From NCBI RefSeq assembly GCF_008795955.1, contig NZ_VMHN01000001.1, positions 248,001 to 312,000 of the forward strand: a DNA stretch of 64,000 bases, written 5' to 3'. Both the position numbers and the translations under genes were made by a program. Positions 1 through 10,200 of the stretch are shown here, piece after piece (position 1 is the first letter of the stretch; every line of letters begins with the position of its first letter). The notes beneath the pieces were generated by a model, which saw only the letters and a list, made by a program, of their open reading frames with translations, ran no database searches and was not told the origin of the DNA. The stretch comes from Marinobacter denitrificans (GTDB taxonomy: Bacteria; Pseudomonadota; Gammaproteobacteria; Pseudomonadales; Oleiphilaceae).

Positions 1-1
1 C

Positions 2-589
2 TACATGATCGTAGGGCTGGTTCCCGCCGACAATGGCAGGATCACCATCGACCACCAGGACATCACCCCGCTACCGATGCACGGCCGGGCCCGCAAGGGC
101 ATCGGTTACCTGCCCCAGGAAGCATCGGTGTTTCGTAAACTGACGGTACGCGACAACGTCATGGCCATCCTGGAGACCCGCCGCGAACTCAACCGCAGCC
201 AGCGGGAGGCCAAGCTGGAGGAATTGCTGGAAGAGTTTCACATCACTCACATTCGCGACAGCCCCGGCATGGCGTTATCCGGTGGCGAACGCCGACGAGT
301 GGAAATTGCCCGTGCCCTGGCAATGGAGCCGGCGTTTATTCTTCTGGATGAACCGTTTGCAGGGGTGGACCCGATCTCGGTGAGCGATATCAAGCATATT
401 ATCCGTCACCTGCGGGACAAGGGCATCGGCGTGCTGATCACCGACCATAACGTGCGGGAAACCCTCGACATTTGTGAGAATGCCTATATCGTCAGCGGAG
501 GACATATCATTGCTTCGGGCAACTCCGACGATATACTGGCCAACCAACAGGTCAAGGAAGTGTATCTGGGCAATGAGTTCCGCCTGTAG
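2..589 (+). CDS. lptB: LPS export ABC transporter ATP-binding protein LptB (5' end outside window)
   Basis: ATPase of the LptB2FGC complex, which extracts lipopolysaccharide from the inner membrane and pushes it along the Lpt bridge. The frame is open from base 2, so the N-terminus (about 45 residues, with the Walker A loop) lies upstream of the window. Visible are the Q-loop (YLPQEASVF), the ABC signature LSGGERRR, Walker B ([13 protein letters not shown]) and the switch histidine (LITDHNV). The ending YLGNEFRL is typical of LptB. It precedes rpoN, the usual gammaproteobacterial order lptA-lptB-rpoN-hpf-ptsN. A weak inverted repeat with no T-run follows near 607-624. Confidence 0.96.
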   Translation, partial: YMIVGLVPADNGRITIDHQDITPLPMHGRARKGIGYLPQEASVFRKLTVRDNVMAILETRRELNRSQREAKLEELLEEFHITHIRDSPGMALSGGERRRVEIARALAMEPAFILLDEPFAGVDPISVSDIKHIIRHLRDKGIGVLITDHNVRETLDICENAYIVSGGHIIASGNSDDILANQQVKEVYLGNEFRL

Positions 590-702
590 TACACTCGGCA
601 AAGAACTTGCTTGGCACGGCAAGTGACCAGCACATAAAGAGTTTTTGTGCAACCACAACTCCCACAAGAGACCGAGAGATACCGAGTGACGGATCCTGAA
701 TC

Positions 703-2235
703 ATGGTTATGAAAGCCTCATTACAGTTAAAGCTGGGTCAAAGCCTGACCATGACGCCCCAGCTGCAACAGGCTATCAGGCTTCTGCAGCTCTCCACCCT
801 CGACCTCCAGCAGGAAATCCAGCAGGCGCTGGAATCCAACCCCATGCTGGAAACCTCGGAAGACGACGATAACCAGAATCCGGAATCCACGGAAAGCGAG
901 AGCGACACCGCCGAACCGACCTCGGCCGAAGAATCAAACCCCACCTCTGAATCTTCCCCGGACTGGGATGAATCCGAGAACGGGCCTGACTGGTCGTCGG
1001 AAACCGACAGCCCCGATACCATCCCCGATGACCTTCCGGTCGACACTGCCTGGGACGACATCTACCAGTCGGCTCCCGCGTCATCGGCCCGTAACGACGA
1101 TGAAAACGACAACGATTTTGAAACCCGCAATTCGCCTACGGAAACCCTGCACGATCACCTTGAGTGGCAACTGAACCTGACACCCCTGAGTGAGCGGGAC
1201 CAGGCCATCGCCCATGCGCTGATGGACGCGGTTGACAATCACGGCTACCTGACGTCCCCCCTTGAGGAAATCCACTCGGGGATGGTGGAGGAGTCTGATG
1301 AAGATCCACTGGAACTGGATGAAGTTGAAGCGGTATTACATCGCCTGCAGCATTTTGACCCGCCCGGTGTTTTCGCCCGGAACCTGCAGGAATGTCTGCT
1401 GATCCAGCTTAACCAGTTGCCGCCGGATACTCCCTGGCTTGCCCAGGCGCGGCTGGTCATTACCCACTACATCAACCTTCTGGGCAATCGTGATTACGCA
1501 CAACTGCTTCGCCGCAGCCGCCTGAAGGAAGACCAGTTGCGGGACGTACTGGCGCTGATTACCGGATTGAATCCGCGCCCCGGTGATACCCTGGACCAGG
1601 CCGAACCGGACTACGTCATTCCGGACGTTATCGTGCGCAAGCACAACGAGCGTTGGCGCGTGGAACTGAATCCTGAAATTGCACCGCGCATTCGCGTCAA
1701 TGCCAGCTATGCTTCATTGATAAAGCGTGCGGACAGCAGTGCCGATAACACCTACCTGCGAGACCAGTTGCAGGAAGCGAAGTGGTTTATCAAGAGCCTG
1801 CAAAGCCGCAACGAGACCCTGCTCAAGGTGGCAACCCGGATTGTCGAACACCAGCAGGGGTTCCTGGATCACGGCGAGGAACACATGAAGCCACTGATCC
1901 TTTCAGACATTGCCCAGGCGGTGGAGATGCATGAATCAACCATTTCCAGGGTGACCACCCAGAAATACATGCACACGCCCCGTGGCATCTTTGAGCTGAA
2001 GTATTTTTTCTCCAGCCATGTCAGCACCGACGAGGGTGGAGAATGCTCCTCTACGGCAATCCGGGCGATGATCAAAAAACTGATTGCAACGGAAACCCCG
2101 AAAAAGCCATTGAGCGACAGCAAAATTGCAGCCATGCTAGGAGAACAGGGTATCAAGGTAGCGAGAAGAACCGTGGCCAAGTACCGTGAGGCAATGCACA
2201 TCCCTCCGTCCAATGAAAGAAAGCGACTGGTGTAG
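703..2235 (+). CDS. rpoN: RNA polymerase sigma-54 factor RpoN
   Basis: Alternative sigma factor that recognises -24/-12 promoters and needs AAA+ activators. The 510 residues show region I (glutamine- and leucine-rich, residues 8-50, with [18 protein letters not shown]), a very acidic low-complexity region II (about 55-150, rich in E, D, S, P), the core-binding region, and the C-terminal RpoN box [10 protein letters not shown] near residue 490, which contacts the -24 element. A second ATG six bases downstream (709) gives the form usual in the family. The first ATG is kept because it has slightly better upstream spacing. Followed by hpf after 26 bases, so probably cotranscribed. Confidence 0.97.
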   Translation: MVMKASLQLKLGQSLTMTPQLQQAIRLLQLSTLDLQQEIQQALESNPMLETSEDDDNQNPESTESESDTAEPTSAEESNPTSESSPDWDESENGPDWSSETDSPDTIPDDLPVDTAWDDIYQSAPASSARNDDENDNDFETRNSPTETLHDHLEWQLNLTPLSERDQAIAHALMDAVDNHGYLTSPLEEIHSGMVEESDEDPLELDEVEAVLHRLQHFDPPGVFARNLQECLLIQLNQLPPDTPWLAQARLVITHYINLLGNRDYAQLLRRSRLKEDQLRDVLALITGLNPRPGDTLDQAEPDYVIPDVIVRKHNERWRVELNPEIAPRIRVNASYASLIKRADSSADNTYLRDQLQEAKWFIKSLQSRNETLLKVATRIVEHQQGFLDHGEEHMKPLILSDIAQAVEMHESTISRVTTQKYMHTPRGIFELKYFFSSHVSTDEGGECSSTAIRAMIKKLIATETPKKPLSDSKIAAMLGEQGIKVARRTVAKYREAMHIPPSNERKRLV

Positions 2236-2261
2236 TAAAAATCCGATAACAGGAGAAGCCT

Positions 2262-2570
2262 ATGCAACTCAATATTTCAGGCCATCACGTAGAACTGACC
2301 CCCGCTCTGAAGGATTACGTAACAGGCAAGTTTGACAAGCTTGAACGGCACTTTGACCACATCAGCAATTGCCAGGTCACCCTTGAGGTGGAAAAAGTGC
2401 GCCAGATGGCGGAAGCTACGCTACATGTGATTGGTGGTGAGATTCACGCAAAGGCCGAGAACAGCGATATGTACGCGGCGATTGATGCGCTGGTGGATAA
2501 GCTGGACAGGCAGATCCTGAAGCACAAGGAAAAGAACGTTGACCGGATGCATGGTAACGGTGCCCGCTAG
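2262..2570 (+). CDS. hpf: Ribosome hibernation promoting factor (short HPF)
   Basis: Binds the 30S subunit in stationary phase and promotes inactive 100S ribosome dimers. At 102 residues this is the short form, lacking the C-terminal dimerisation domain of long HPF. The fold signature is visible: MQLNISGHHVELTPALKDYV at the start, then KFDKLERHFDHI, and the DMYAAIDALVDKLDRQI helix near residue 75. A clear Shine-Dalgarno sequence (AGGAGA) sits 6-7 bases before the ATG. It lies between rpoN and ptsN as in most gammaproteobacteria, and a strong terminator follows. Confidence 0.96.
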   Translation: MQLNISGHHVELTPALKDYVTGKFDKLERHFDHISNCQVTLEVEKVRQMAEATLHVIGGEIHAKAENSDMYAAIDALVDKLDRQILKHKEKNVDRMHGNGAR

Positions 2571-2602
2571 GGCCTCCTGCTTCCTGCATAACAGTTAATC
2601 GA

Positions 2603-2648
2603 GCTGCGACACTGGCTAGGATTATAGAAGGTGTCGCAGCCTTTTTTT
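2603..2648 (+). terminator. Rho-independent terminator after rpoN-hpf
   Basis: A perfect 10-base stem (GCTGCGACAC at 2603-2612 pairing with GTGTCGCAGC at 2631-2640) with an 18-base loop is followed by a run of seven T. It ends the rpoN-hpf message just before ptsN, so ptsN-rapZ-npr must rely on readthrough or on a promoter within the short gap. Confidence 0.9.
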
Positions 2649-2667
2649 ACGGAACTGCAGTCGATTC

Positions 2668-3138
2668 ATGACCGACACATCCCTGACTATCGAGAACATT
2701 CTCGCGCCGGAGCTGACCCTTTGCAGGGTCCCCGCCTCCAGCAAGAAGCGGGTTATGGAAACCATCGCCGAGCAGATCCAGCAACACGATCCCTCGCTCA
2801 GTGATACCGAGATATTCAACAATCTGGTTGCCCGGGAGCGACTGGGGAGCACGGGTATTGGCCAGGGCATCGCCATTCCCCACTGCCGCCTGGAAGGGCT
2901 CGATCACGTTGTGGGGGTATTGCTGACCCTGGAAGAAGGCGTGGCCTTCGATGCCATCGACAACCAGCCAGTAGACCTGGTATTCGCGTTGATTGTTCCC
3001 AAGGAAGCGACCAGTGAACACCTTGAACTGCTGAGTCAGCTGGCCGAAAAGTTCAATGAAAGGGCATTCTGCGACCAGCTCCGTCAGTGCACCGATGCAG
3101 ATTCTCTCTACCGCCGGATGACGGCCGAGGGAAGCTGA
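2668..3138 (+). CDS. ptsN: PTS nitrogen-regulatory EIIA component PtsN
   Basis: EIIA-Ntr, the last phosphoacceptor of the nitrogen phosphotransferase chain (PtsP to Npr to PtsN). It regulates potassium transport and stress responses rather than taking up sugar. The 156 residues contain the active-site histidine at about residue 72 in the motif GIAIPHCR, within the conserved GSTGIGQGIAIPH block. Grouped with rapZ and npr, which supplies its phosphodonor. Start chosen at the ATG just after the upstream terminator; the ribosome-binding site is weak. Confidence 0.96.
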   Translation: MTDTSLTIENILAPELTLCRVPASSKKRVMETIAEQIQQHDPSLSDTEIFNNLVARERLGSTGIGQGIAIPHCRLEGLDHVVGVLLTLEEGVAFDAIDNQPVDLVFALIVPKEATSEHLELLSQLAEKFNERAFCDQLRQCTDADSLYRRMTAEGS

Positions 3139-3166
3139 ACTACTCCGGAATCGAGGTGAATGGGCT

Positions 3167-4048
3167 ATGAAACTGATCATCGTCAGCGGCCGGTCAGGCT
3201 CCGGTAAAAGTACGGCGCTGCATGTGCTGGAAGATCTGGGTTTCTATTGCATCGATAACCTGCCCATCGGACTGCTGTTTCCACTGACACGGGAAGCGAC
3301 CAACCAGAGCTCACCGGGCCGGCTGGGTAAAATGGCAGTCAGCATCGACGCCCGCAACCTGTCCGGCGAGCTCAGCAACTTTGAAGACATCTATCGCAGC
3401 CTGCAGGATACCGGTGTCACCGTCGAGATTATTTACCTGGACGCCGACGAACAGTCCCTGCTCCAGCGATTCCACGCCACCCGGCGCAAGCACCCCCTGA
3501 GCGACGACAAGACCTCACTGCGCGAAGCCATCGTCAGCGAAAAAAGGCTGTTGGAGCCCCTTTCCAAACTGGCCGACCTCTACGTCGATACCACCGGATT
3601 GTCCATGTACGAACTCAGGGATATGGTCAAGCAACGGGTTGCCGGGCGGCGGGAACAGGAACTGGCGCTGTTGTTCCAGTCTTTCGGCTTCAAGCATGGC
3701 GTACCACTGGATTCGGATTATGTCTTCGATGTGCGCTGTCTGCCCAACCCGTACTGGGATACCACCCTGCGGAAATTTGTAGGCACTGACCAGCCAGTGA
3801 TCGACTTTCTGGAAAAGGAACCACTGAGCCGGAAAATGGTGGATGACCTGACCAGCTTCCTGGAAAACTGGCTGCCGTCCTTTGCCGACAGCAACCGCAG
3901 CTATATGACGATTTCCATCGGCTGTACCGGTGGCCAACACCGCTCGGTTTACATCTGCGAACAACTTGGCCGCCATTTCTCGGAAAAATACAGCAACGTG
4001 CAGGTCCGACACACCGAACTGCCCCACTTGCAGAGCCGGGAAAGCTGA
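3167..4048 (+). CDS. rapZ: RNase adapter protein RapZ (P-loop ATPase)
   Basis: RapZ family, 293 residues. In E. coli it binds small RNAs and delivers them to RNase E to control glucosamine-6-phosphate synthesis; whether that circuit exists here cannot be seen. The N-terminal Walker A is GRSGSGKS (residues 8-15). The C-terminal domain holds the conserved FKHGVPLDSDYVFDVRCLPN block and the phosphate-loop-like SIGCTGGQHRSV. A GAGGTG ribosome-binding sequence precedes the ATG. The stop is 7 bases before npr, so the two are translationally close. Confidence 0.96.
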   Translation: MKLIIVSGRSGSGKSTALHVLEDLGFYCIDNLPIGLLFPLTREATNQSSPGRLGKMAVSIDARNLSGELSNFEDIYRSLQDTGVTVEIIYLDADEQSLLQRFHATRRKHPLSDDKTSLREAIVSEKRLLEPLSKLADLYVDTTGLSMYELRDMVKQRVAGRREQELALLFQSFGFKHGVPLDSDYVFDVRCLPNPYWDTTLRKFVGTDQPVIDFLEKEPLSRKMVDDLTSFLENWLPSFADSNRSYMTISIGCTGGQHRSVYICEQLGRHFSEKYSNVQVRHTELPHLQSRES

Positions 4049-4055
4049 GCCGTTT

Positions 4056-4325
4056 ATGATCCGCCGCCCCATTACCATCATCAACAAACTCGGGCTGCAT
4101 GCCCGTGCCGCAGCCAAACTGGTTGCAACAGCATCGGAGTTCGAGAGCAGTATTCATCTCAGCCGGAACGATCGCAAGGTGGATGCCAAAAGCATCATGC
4201 CGGTGATGATGCTGGCCGCCAGTCAGGGGACAGAGATAGAACTGATTGCAGACGGACCCGACGAGTCAGAAGCCATCGACGCGCTGGCATCGCTTATTGA
4301 CGATTATTTTGGCGAGGGCGAATAG
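4056..4325 (+). CDS. npr: Nitrogen-regulatory HPr-like phosphocarrier Npr (PtsO)
   Basis: Small phosphocarrier between EI-Ntr (PtsP) and EIIA-Ntr (PtsN). The 89 residues carry the phosphorylated histidine at residue 15 in NKLGLHARAAAKL, and the regulatory-site region AKSIMPVMMLAA near residue 46. The frame is open further upstream, but the ATG at 4056 is chosen because the HPr fold begins directly there and upstream codons lie inside rapZ. Last gene of the ptsN-rapZ-npr group. Confidence 0.95.
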   Translation: MIRRPITIINKLGLHARAAAKLVATASEFESSIHLSRNDRKVDAKSIMPVMMLAASQGTEIELIADGPDESEAIDALASLIDDYFGEGE

Positions 4326-4374
4326 CGGCCAGCCGGCGGGCCACCCGACCACGGCATTCACCTATAACTCTTTC

Positions 4375-4403
4375 TCACCTGTGCACCCTAACTTCGCTAT
4401 AAT
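4375..4403 (+). promoter_or_regulatory. Candidate sigma-70 promoter for mgtE
   Basis: A perfect -10 hexamer TATAAT lies at 4398-4403, 28 bases before the mgtE start codon. The -35 at proper spacing (about 4375-4380, TCACCT) is poor. The leader after the expected start point is only about 20 bases, so there is no room for a magnesium riboswitch. Confidence 0.45.
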
Positions 4404-4431
4404 ACGGGGGTTTTCTGACTGTGGGTGACCA

Positions 4432-5793
4432 ATGACCGATATTCTGGAGAAAAGCCAGGCTCGCCAACGCCTTCGCTCCCTGAGCGAAGCGCTGGACAGT
4501 GGCGCTCTGAAACAGGTTGCCCGCATCCTTAATGGTGGCCTGAGCCCCAGCGATATTGCCCACCTGCTGGAGTCCTCTCCGCCCCGTCAGCGGGCGTTGC
4601 TGTGGAACCTGGTCGACAAGCAGCTGGAAGGCGAAGTTCTCCAGTACCTCAATGATGACATTCGTGGCTACTTCCTGAGCCAGCTGAACGCCCAGGAACT
4701 GGCGGACATCATTGAAGATTTCGAGTCGGATGACCTAGCCGACTTACTGCAACAGCTGCCGGATACGGTGATCCAGGAAGTCCTGGACACCATGGACGAA
4801 CAGGACCGCCAGCGGGTGGAGGAAGTGCTCTCCTACCCGGAGGACACCGCCGGCGGCCTGATGAACACGGACACTATCACGGTGCGGCCGGATATCAGTA
4901 TCGATGTAGTACTCCGTTACCTGCGCCGGCATCGCAACCTGCCACCGATGACCGACAGCCTGATTGTGGTGAGCCGACGGGACGAATTCATCGGCATGCT
5001 GCCAATCACCAAAATGCTGGTGTCCAACCCCGCAGCGACCGTTCGGGAGGTGATGGATACGGACATCGAGCCAATACCGGTCACCCTGTCCGACACCAAG
5101 GTAGCCACCCTGTTCGAACGCTACGACCTGATCTCGGCACCGGTGGTCAGCGAGGAAGGAAGGCTGCTGGGCCGGATCACCATCGATGACGTGGTTGACG
5201 TTATCCGTGAGGACGCCGACCACTCCCTGATGAGCATGGCCGGCCTGGATGAGGATGAAGATACCTTCGCCCCGATCCTCAAGACAACCCGGCGCAGGGC
5301 TGTCTGGCTGGGTATTAACCTGCTCACGGCCTTTACGGCGTCCGCCGTGATCGGCCTGTTTGAAGCCACCATCGAGAAGGTTGTGGCACTGGCTGTACTG
5401 ATGCCTATTGTGGCCTCCATGGGCGGCATCGCCGGCAGCCAGACCCTGACTCTGGTTATCCGCGGCATGGCCGTGGGGCAGATCAGCGGGGCCAACGTGG
5501 GCTGGCTGCTGAACCGCGAGTTTGTTGCGGGCGCCCTGAACGGGTTGCTCTGGGCCGTTGTGGTAGCGTCGGCCGCTACCCTCTGGTTCAAGGACATCAT
5601 GATTGGCGCCATCATCGCGGCCGCCCTGATCATAAATCTGATTGCCGCAGCCCTCGTGGGTACCGTGTTGCCCCTGTTCCTCAAGTCCCGCAACATTGAT
5701 CCGGCGCTGGCAGGAAGCGTTATACTGACGACCGTGACAGATGTGGTCGGATTTATGGCATTCCTTGGCCTCGCTACCATATTTTATGGGTAA
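4432..5793 (+). CDS. mgtE: Magnesium transporter MgtE
   Basis: Inner-membrane magnesium channel gated by intracellular magnesium. The 453 residues follow the family plan: a helical MgtE N domain (about 35-135, with DIIEDFESDDLADLL), tandem CBS domains (about 140-260, with YPEDTAGGLMNTD and RITIDDVVDVI), then five membrane segments from about residue 285, with the pore signature ASMGGIAGSQTLTLVIRG near 325-345. A promoter with perfect TATAAT precedes it, and darP follows 20 bases later. Confidence 0.96.
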   Translation: MTDILEKSQARQRLRSLSEALDSGALKQVARILNGGLSPSDIAHLLESSPPRQRALLWNLVDKQLEGEVLQYLNDDIRGYFLSQLNAQELADIIEDFESDDLADLLQQLPDTVIQEVLDTMDEQDRQRVEEVLSYPEDTAGGLMNTDTITVRPDISIDVVLRYLRRHRNLPPMTDSLIVVSRRDEFIGMLPITKMLVSNPAATVREVMDTDIEPIPVTLSDTKVATLFERYDLISAPVVSEEGRLLGRITIDDVVDVIREDADHSLMSMAGLDEDEDTFAPILKTTRRRAVWLGINLLTAFTASAVIGLFEATIEKVVALAVLMPIVASMGGIAGSQTLTLVIRGMAVGQISGANVGWLLNREFVAGALNGLLWAVVVASAATLWFKDIMIGAIIAAALIINLIAAALVGTVLPLFLKSRNIDPALAGSVILTTVTDVVGFMAFLGLATIFYG

Positions 5794-5813
5794 TCCGACA
5801 AAACAGGCACTTC

Positions 5814-6344
5814 ATGAACGATACTCAAGACGACTCCCCGCAATACTCAGGCCCAAGTAAATCCCAGCTCAAACGGGAGATGCACCAGTTGCAGGGTCTC
5901 GGCAAGCGCATGCTGGATCTGAGCAACGACCAGCTCGACACCCTGCCCATCAGCGGGACCCTGCGGGCGGCTATCGAGGAATCACGGCGCATTCGACAGA
6001 ACGAAGCCCGCCGGCGGCACCTTCAGTACATCGGCAAAATCATCCGTCAGGAGGACGATCCAGAAGGACTGACGCGGGCTATAGATGCCTTTGATGCCGG
6101 CAGCGAGGAGCACACACGCCGCCACCACCTGGCAGAGCGGTGGCGTGACCGGATGATTGAAGAAGGTGATCCTGCTGTTGGGGAATTCCTTGATTACTGC
6201 ACAACCGCGGATATCCAGCACCTGCGCAACCTGGCCCGTAATGCCCGTCGGGATGTGCAAAAAGAGAAGAACACCGGCCAGCCAAGAAAACTGTTCCGTT
6301 ACCTGCGGGAATGCATTGACGACGTGGAGGCGGCCGGCAACTGA
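5814..6344 (+). CDS. darP: Ribosome biogenesis-associated protein DarP (YjgA, DUF615)
   Basis: The 176-residue protein matches the YjgA/DarP family, which joins late 50S precursor particles and helps mature the peptidyl transferase centre in E. coli. Visible are the N-terminal KSQLKREMHQLQGLGKRML block, the RRHLQYIGKIIR segment (about residues 62-75), and the C-terminal RKLFRYLRE motif near the end. It is highly charged and helical with no membrane segment. Its stop faces that of the nitrilase gene only 12 bases away, so the two transcription units converge. Confidence 0.93.
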   Translation: MNDTQDDSPQYSGPSKSQLKREMHQLQGLGKRMLDLSNDQLDTLPISGTLRAAIEESRRIRQNEARRRHLQYIGKIIRQEDDPEGLTRAIDAFDAGSEEHTRRHHLAERWRDRMIEEGDPAVGEFLDYCTTADIQHLRNLARNARRDVQKEKNTGQPRKLFRYLRECIDDVEAAGN

Positions 6345-6356
6345 GGTCCCGCCTGG

Positions 6357-7217
6357 TCAGAGCCTGCGGTGCTCCCAGACCGGCATCCGGGCGCGGATCT
6401 CCCCGAGCCGCTCCGGGTCCAGGTCGGCAGTGACTACCCCCGGCCCCTCACCGATCTCGGACAGCACACGCCCCCAGGGGTCAACGATCATGCTGTGGCC
6501 ATAGGTGTGCCGACGCTCACTGTTCTGGCCACCCTGCCCCGCTGCCACCATCCACAACTGATTCTCGATGGCCCTGGCCCGCAGGAGCGCATGCCAGTGG
6601 GCATCGCCGGTGTTCCAGGTAAAGGCGCTGGGCAATGAAACCCATTCGGCGCCCTGTTCCCGCAACTTGCGGAAAAGTTCGGGGAAGCGGAGGTCATAAC
6701 AGATGGCCAGCCCGAGCCGCCCTGCAGGGGTGTCGAGCACAACCACCTCGTCGCCGGGCTCAAAGGTGTCGGACTCCCGGTACTGGCCGTGGGCGTCCTC
6801 CACCATGGCATCAAACAGATGAATCTTGTCATAACGGCCGACTTCCTTGCCCTCACTGTTATAGACGAAACAGCAGGCCCGAACCCGATCTTTCACGGTG
6901 GAGCCATCCGGGCGCGAGGCAATGGGAAGTGAACCGCCGACAATCCAGATACCCAGCCTGGCAGACTGTTCTGCCAGAAAATGACGGATCAGATTATCCG
7001 GGTCCGCTTCGCGCCGACCACACCCGATCATCTGCCGGGTAGCCAGAACGGCAAAATTTTCCGGCAGTACTGCGATGCCGGCGCCGAAAGCGGCAGCCTC
7101 TTCCAGCAAACGCCCCGCTTCCCTGAGATTCTCGGCAATATCATGGGTGCTCACCATCTGGATGGCCGCCACCCTGTTTGCCTGACTGGTCACTTCCTGC
7201 TGTGCATGTGCTGACAT
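6357..7217 (-). CDS. Carbon-nitrogen hydrolase family protein (Nit1/YbeM-like omega-amidase)
   Basis: Nitrilase-superfamily amidase of 286 residues, probably acting on small amides such as deaminated glutathione (family knowledge). The catalytic triad is visible: Glu in AVLPENFAVL, Lys in YDKIHLFD, Cys in LAICYDLRFPE. The start at 7217 is preferred because GGGAG lies 8 bases before it. An in-frame ATG at 7241 would overlap the yhdP stop by 4 bases but lacks a ribosome-binding site. Last gene of the mre-rng-yhdP run, and the same pairing with yhdP is seen in pseudomonads. Confidence 0.9.
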   Translation of the reverse strand: MSAHAQQEVTSQANRVAAIQMVSTHDIAENLREAGRLLEEAAAFGAGIAVLPENFAVLATRQMIGCGRREADPDNLIRHFLAEQSARLGIWIVGGSLPIASRPDGSTVKDRVRACCFVYNSEGKEVGRYDKIHLFDAMVEDAHGQYRESDTFEPGDEVVVLDTPAGRLGLAICYDLRFPELFRKLREQGAEWVSLPSAFTWNTGDAHWHALLRARAIENQLWMVAAGQGGQNSERRHTYGHSMIVDPWGRVLSEIGEGPGVVTADLDPERLGEIRARMPVWEHRRL

Positions 7218-7237
7218 CAACTGTTCTCCCGATAGAA

Positions 7238-10200
7238 TCATTGCGCGCCGGTATCAAACACCCGCCTGAGGCGAACCTCCGGTTCATCCCAACTGCCACT
7301 CACACTATAGGTTGCGCTGGTCAGTTTACTCAATGGGTCCCCCAACACTTTGTCCAGCACAAACAAGGCGCCTCCGATGGGCGCCCCCGCCCCCATCAGC
7401 AGCGCCGCCAGGGGCAGGTTCTGGGTCAGGGGCAGGACCACCACCATTCTCATATCCAGGGTTTCTTCGATCATGTTGCTGGTGCCGGTTAGCTTGAAAG
7501 CACCGGAAGGACCAACCACCTGAAGTTCCGGATCCAGTGTCAGCAGGCCATTAATCATGGTCGCCTTGCCTGAGATAGCATCAAATGCCACACCTGCCTC
7601 GTACAGATCGGAAAAATCCAGCTGCAGTCGGCGCCACAAGGTATCGGAGTTCAGCAGATTGAATACCCGGAACAACTGAGCGGTATTGTTGCTCTCGAGA
7701 ATGACTCCATCGTCAAAGCGTACGCTCACTGAGCCGCTCAGTCCTGAAACGGCAAACTCATTGGGACGCCCCGGCCAGTCAATATCCAGGTTCACTGCCG
7801 TACTCTCGCTGCGGAACGGAATCTCGGTGCCAAACAGATTACCCAGATCCGCGAGGGACTCCCCGGTAATGTCACCAATGAACCGAGTGGTTTCCCGGTC
7901 TCCGGCAATACTCCAGATCAGCTGACCACCCAGCGCCAGAGATTTGAGGGTACCGTCGATGTCCTGAACCAGTAGTCGCGAAGGTTCCGGGCGAATCCCC
8001 AGCGACCAGGCTCCGGCATCATCATCGTCGAGTTGGAGGCTGGCGATACGAAGGTCAATATCCGGCCAGTTCTCCATGCCCAGCTCCCGGAAAGCACGAA
8101 CCTGTTCTTCGGGCTCGGGCAGCAGAGGTATATCTTCATCAGTATCGGCGTCGCCCCGGGCCAGTTTCAGCAGCTCCAGATCGACGACGACCGGGCCGTC
8201 ATCCGAAGGCCAGTATATCCCCCCGGAAAGCCACTCAGACTCCGCCTCAACAGACCATTGCTCATTGATCCGCTGTGCAGAAACGTCAACACCGGTTAGC
8301 TGCTGGTCGCCCAGAAACAGGCTGTTGAAAGCCAGCTCCAGATTATCCGGTTGCCACACCACATCCAGGTTCAGCCGGTCCGGCCAGTCGACATAGACGT
8401 TTATCCCGGCGTCGTCCCGCGGCTCTATTGACGCACTCAGGGGCGCCTCTTCGTCCGCCGCCTTTGCCAGGGGCTCCGGCCAGCCGACCTCAAGCCCGGT
8501 CAGGTCCGAATACAGCTTGATGGCGGCGGCCTTCCCCGGCGAGAGATCCAGGGTGGCCAGGTAGCCAGCCTCTCCACTTAACCCGAGCCTTGTGCCCTCT
8601 GGCAACGCGGTCTGGGCCAACAGATTGCTGACATCAAGACGGCCATACTGTCGGATATTGAGTGCTTCTCCGGTCTCGTCACGGCGCACCCGCACCGTGA
8701 CCGGAGCTCCCAGGAAATGAGCCTGGACAGGCGTATCAGAAAACCCGTCCCCGGTACTGAAGCTCAGCTCACCGTTGATCTGTGTCCATTGCAGATCCGC
8801 CGGGGCATACGTCAGCGTGCCGGCATCGGCCCGGACTGTGGCATTTATGTCGGGTGGGGCCTCTGAACCCAGGAGCAGGCCAAGCCCCAGATCAAGGTGG
8901 TAGTCGCCATCCAGCTGAATGTTCGCCCCAGCTTCCCCGGCCAGCTCACCCAGCGGACTGTGCTCTATCCAGTATGCCACCGCCTCGCCTGACACTGCTG
9001 CGGCGGCATCCACGTTGATTCGGACATTGCCGCCCTCTGGCTCTACTCGCACCTGTCCCGGCTCGAGATCGAGCCCGCCCGTGCGAGCGGACTCCAGCTC
9101 AACCCGTGTACGGCCATTCTGAACGTAAACTGTGCCGGCGGCGTCGGTGACCTCTGGCCAACGTTCGTCGTAGCGTACGGTCCCATCCTTGAAACGGTAA
9201 ACCATCGAAGACACAAACGAGCCTGGAGGGGCGTCGCGATTGATCAGCCCATGGCCGAAATACTCCCCGCTGGTGACGTCGACTTCTTTGATCGAGGTGG
9301 TCAGCCATTCATACAGCGCGGGAGCGACGGCTTTAACCGGCACAAAGTCCGCAAGCATTTCGGCGGTTCCGTTCTGAACGCCGACCTTGACGCCGAGATT
9401 GTCTTCCCCGTGGCGGTCCATCCGCAGATCGAACGCGCCGGCCAGCTCTGTGGCATCGCCATAAACCATCCCGATATCGTCAGAATAGACCCGGATAATG
9501 TCGCCTTCGAGGCGCCAGGCCACGCCGGCCTGGAGATCCCGCAGAGCCCAGGCTCCCCGAAACAGCTCAGGGAAGCCCAGTGTCAGCTCATCACTCCGGG
9601 CCTCTACATAGCCACCTTGGCCATTCATGACCAGACTGCCGTTCACCCCCGAGACGGCCGGCGCGCCGCCATAGGCCCGGACACCAACATTGTCCATTAG
9701 TGCCGTCAGCTCAAACGCTCCGTTGCCCTCAGAAGGAAGGTTGAGCACCAACTGGTTCAGCTTGCCGGCGGGCCGATAGTTTTCGAGGGCTCGTGAAGCA
9801 ATGGCGGGTAGCATGCCAATGCTGGTGACCAGACGCCGAACGGGTTGGAGAGACAGTTCGTCGGCGATGATCCTCGGGCCGGCTTCGTCGTGTCGGAAGC
9901 GGATGCTGAAAGGCGGAACCGGATCGCCGTTCCACTCCCATTGAAGATCCTTGAGATGAAATTCGCCGGTGGTGAACCAGGGCTGATCAGCCAGCTCTGA
10001 TTGCTGGTCGCCCCACGCATCCTGTCGGCGCCAACCAAACCTTGCGCTGATGTTTTCAAGGGGCGCCAGAGATTCGCTGCCAGCACCGATTTGCAGGTAA
10101 GGTGTTGCCACGTTGCCGCTGACCTGCGTCATCAGGCCCTCACGAAAGGTCATCCATACCTGGCCGCCCAGATCAAACCCTTCCACCCGGATATCGCGCC

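Noticed and set aside
610..625. Possible sigma-54 promoter (TGGCACG) before rpoN
   Set aside because: The -12 element (GC with TTGC) is missing at the required spacing; the bases form part of a weak palindrome instead.
4404..4431. Possible magnesium riboswitch before mgtE
   Set aside because: The leader after the TATAAT is only about 20-25 bases, too short for any known magnesium sensor.
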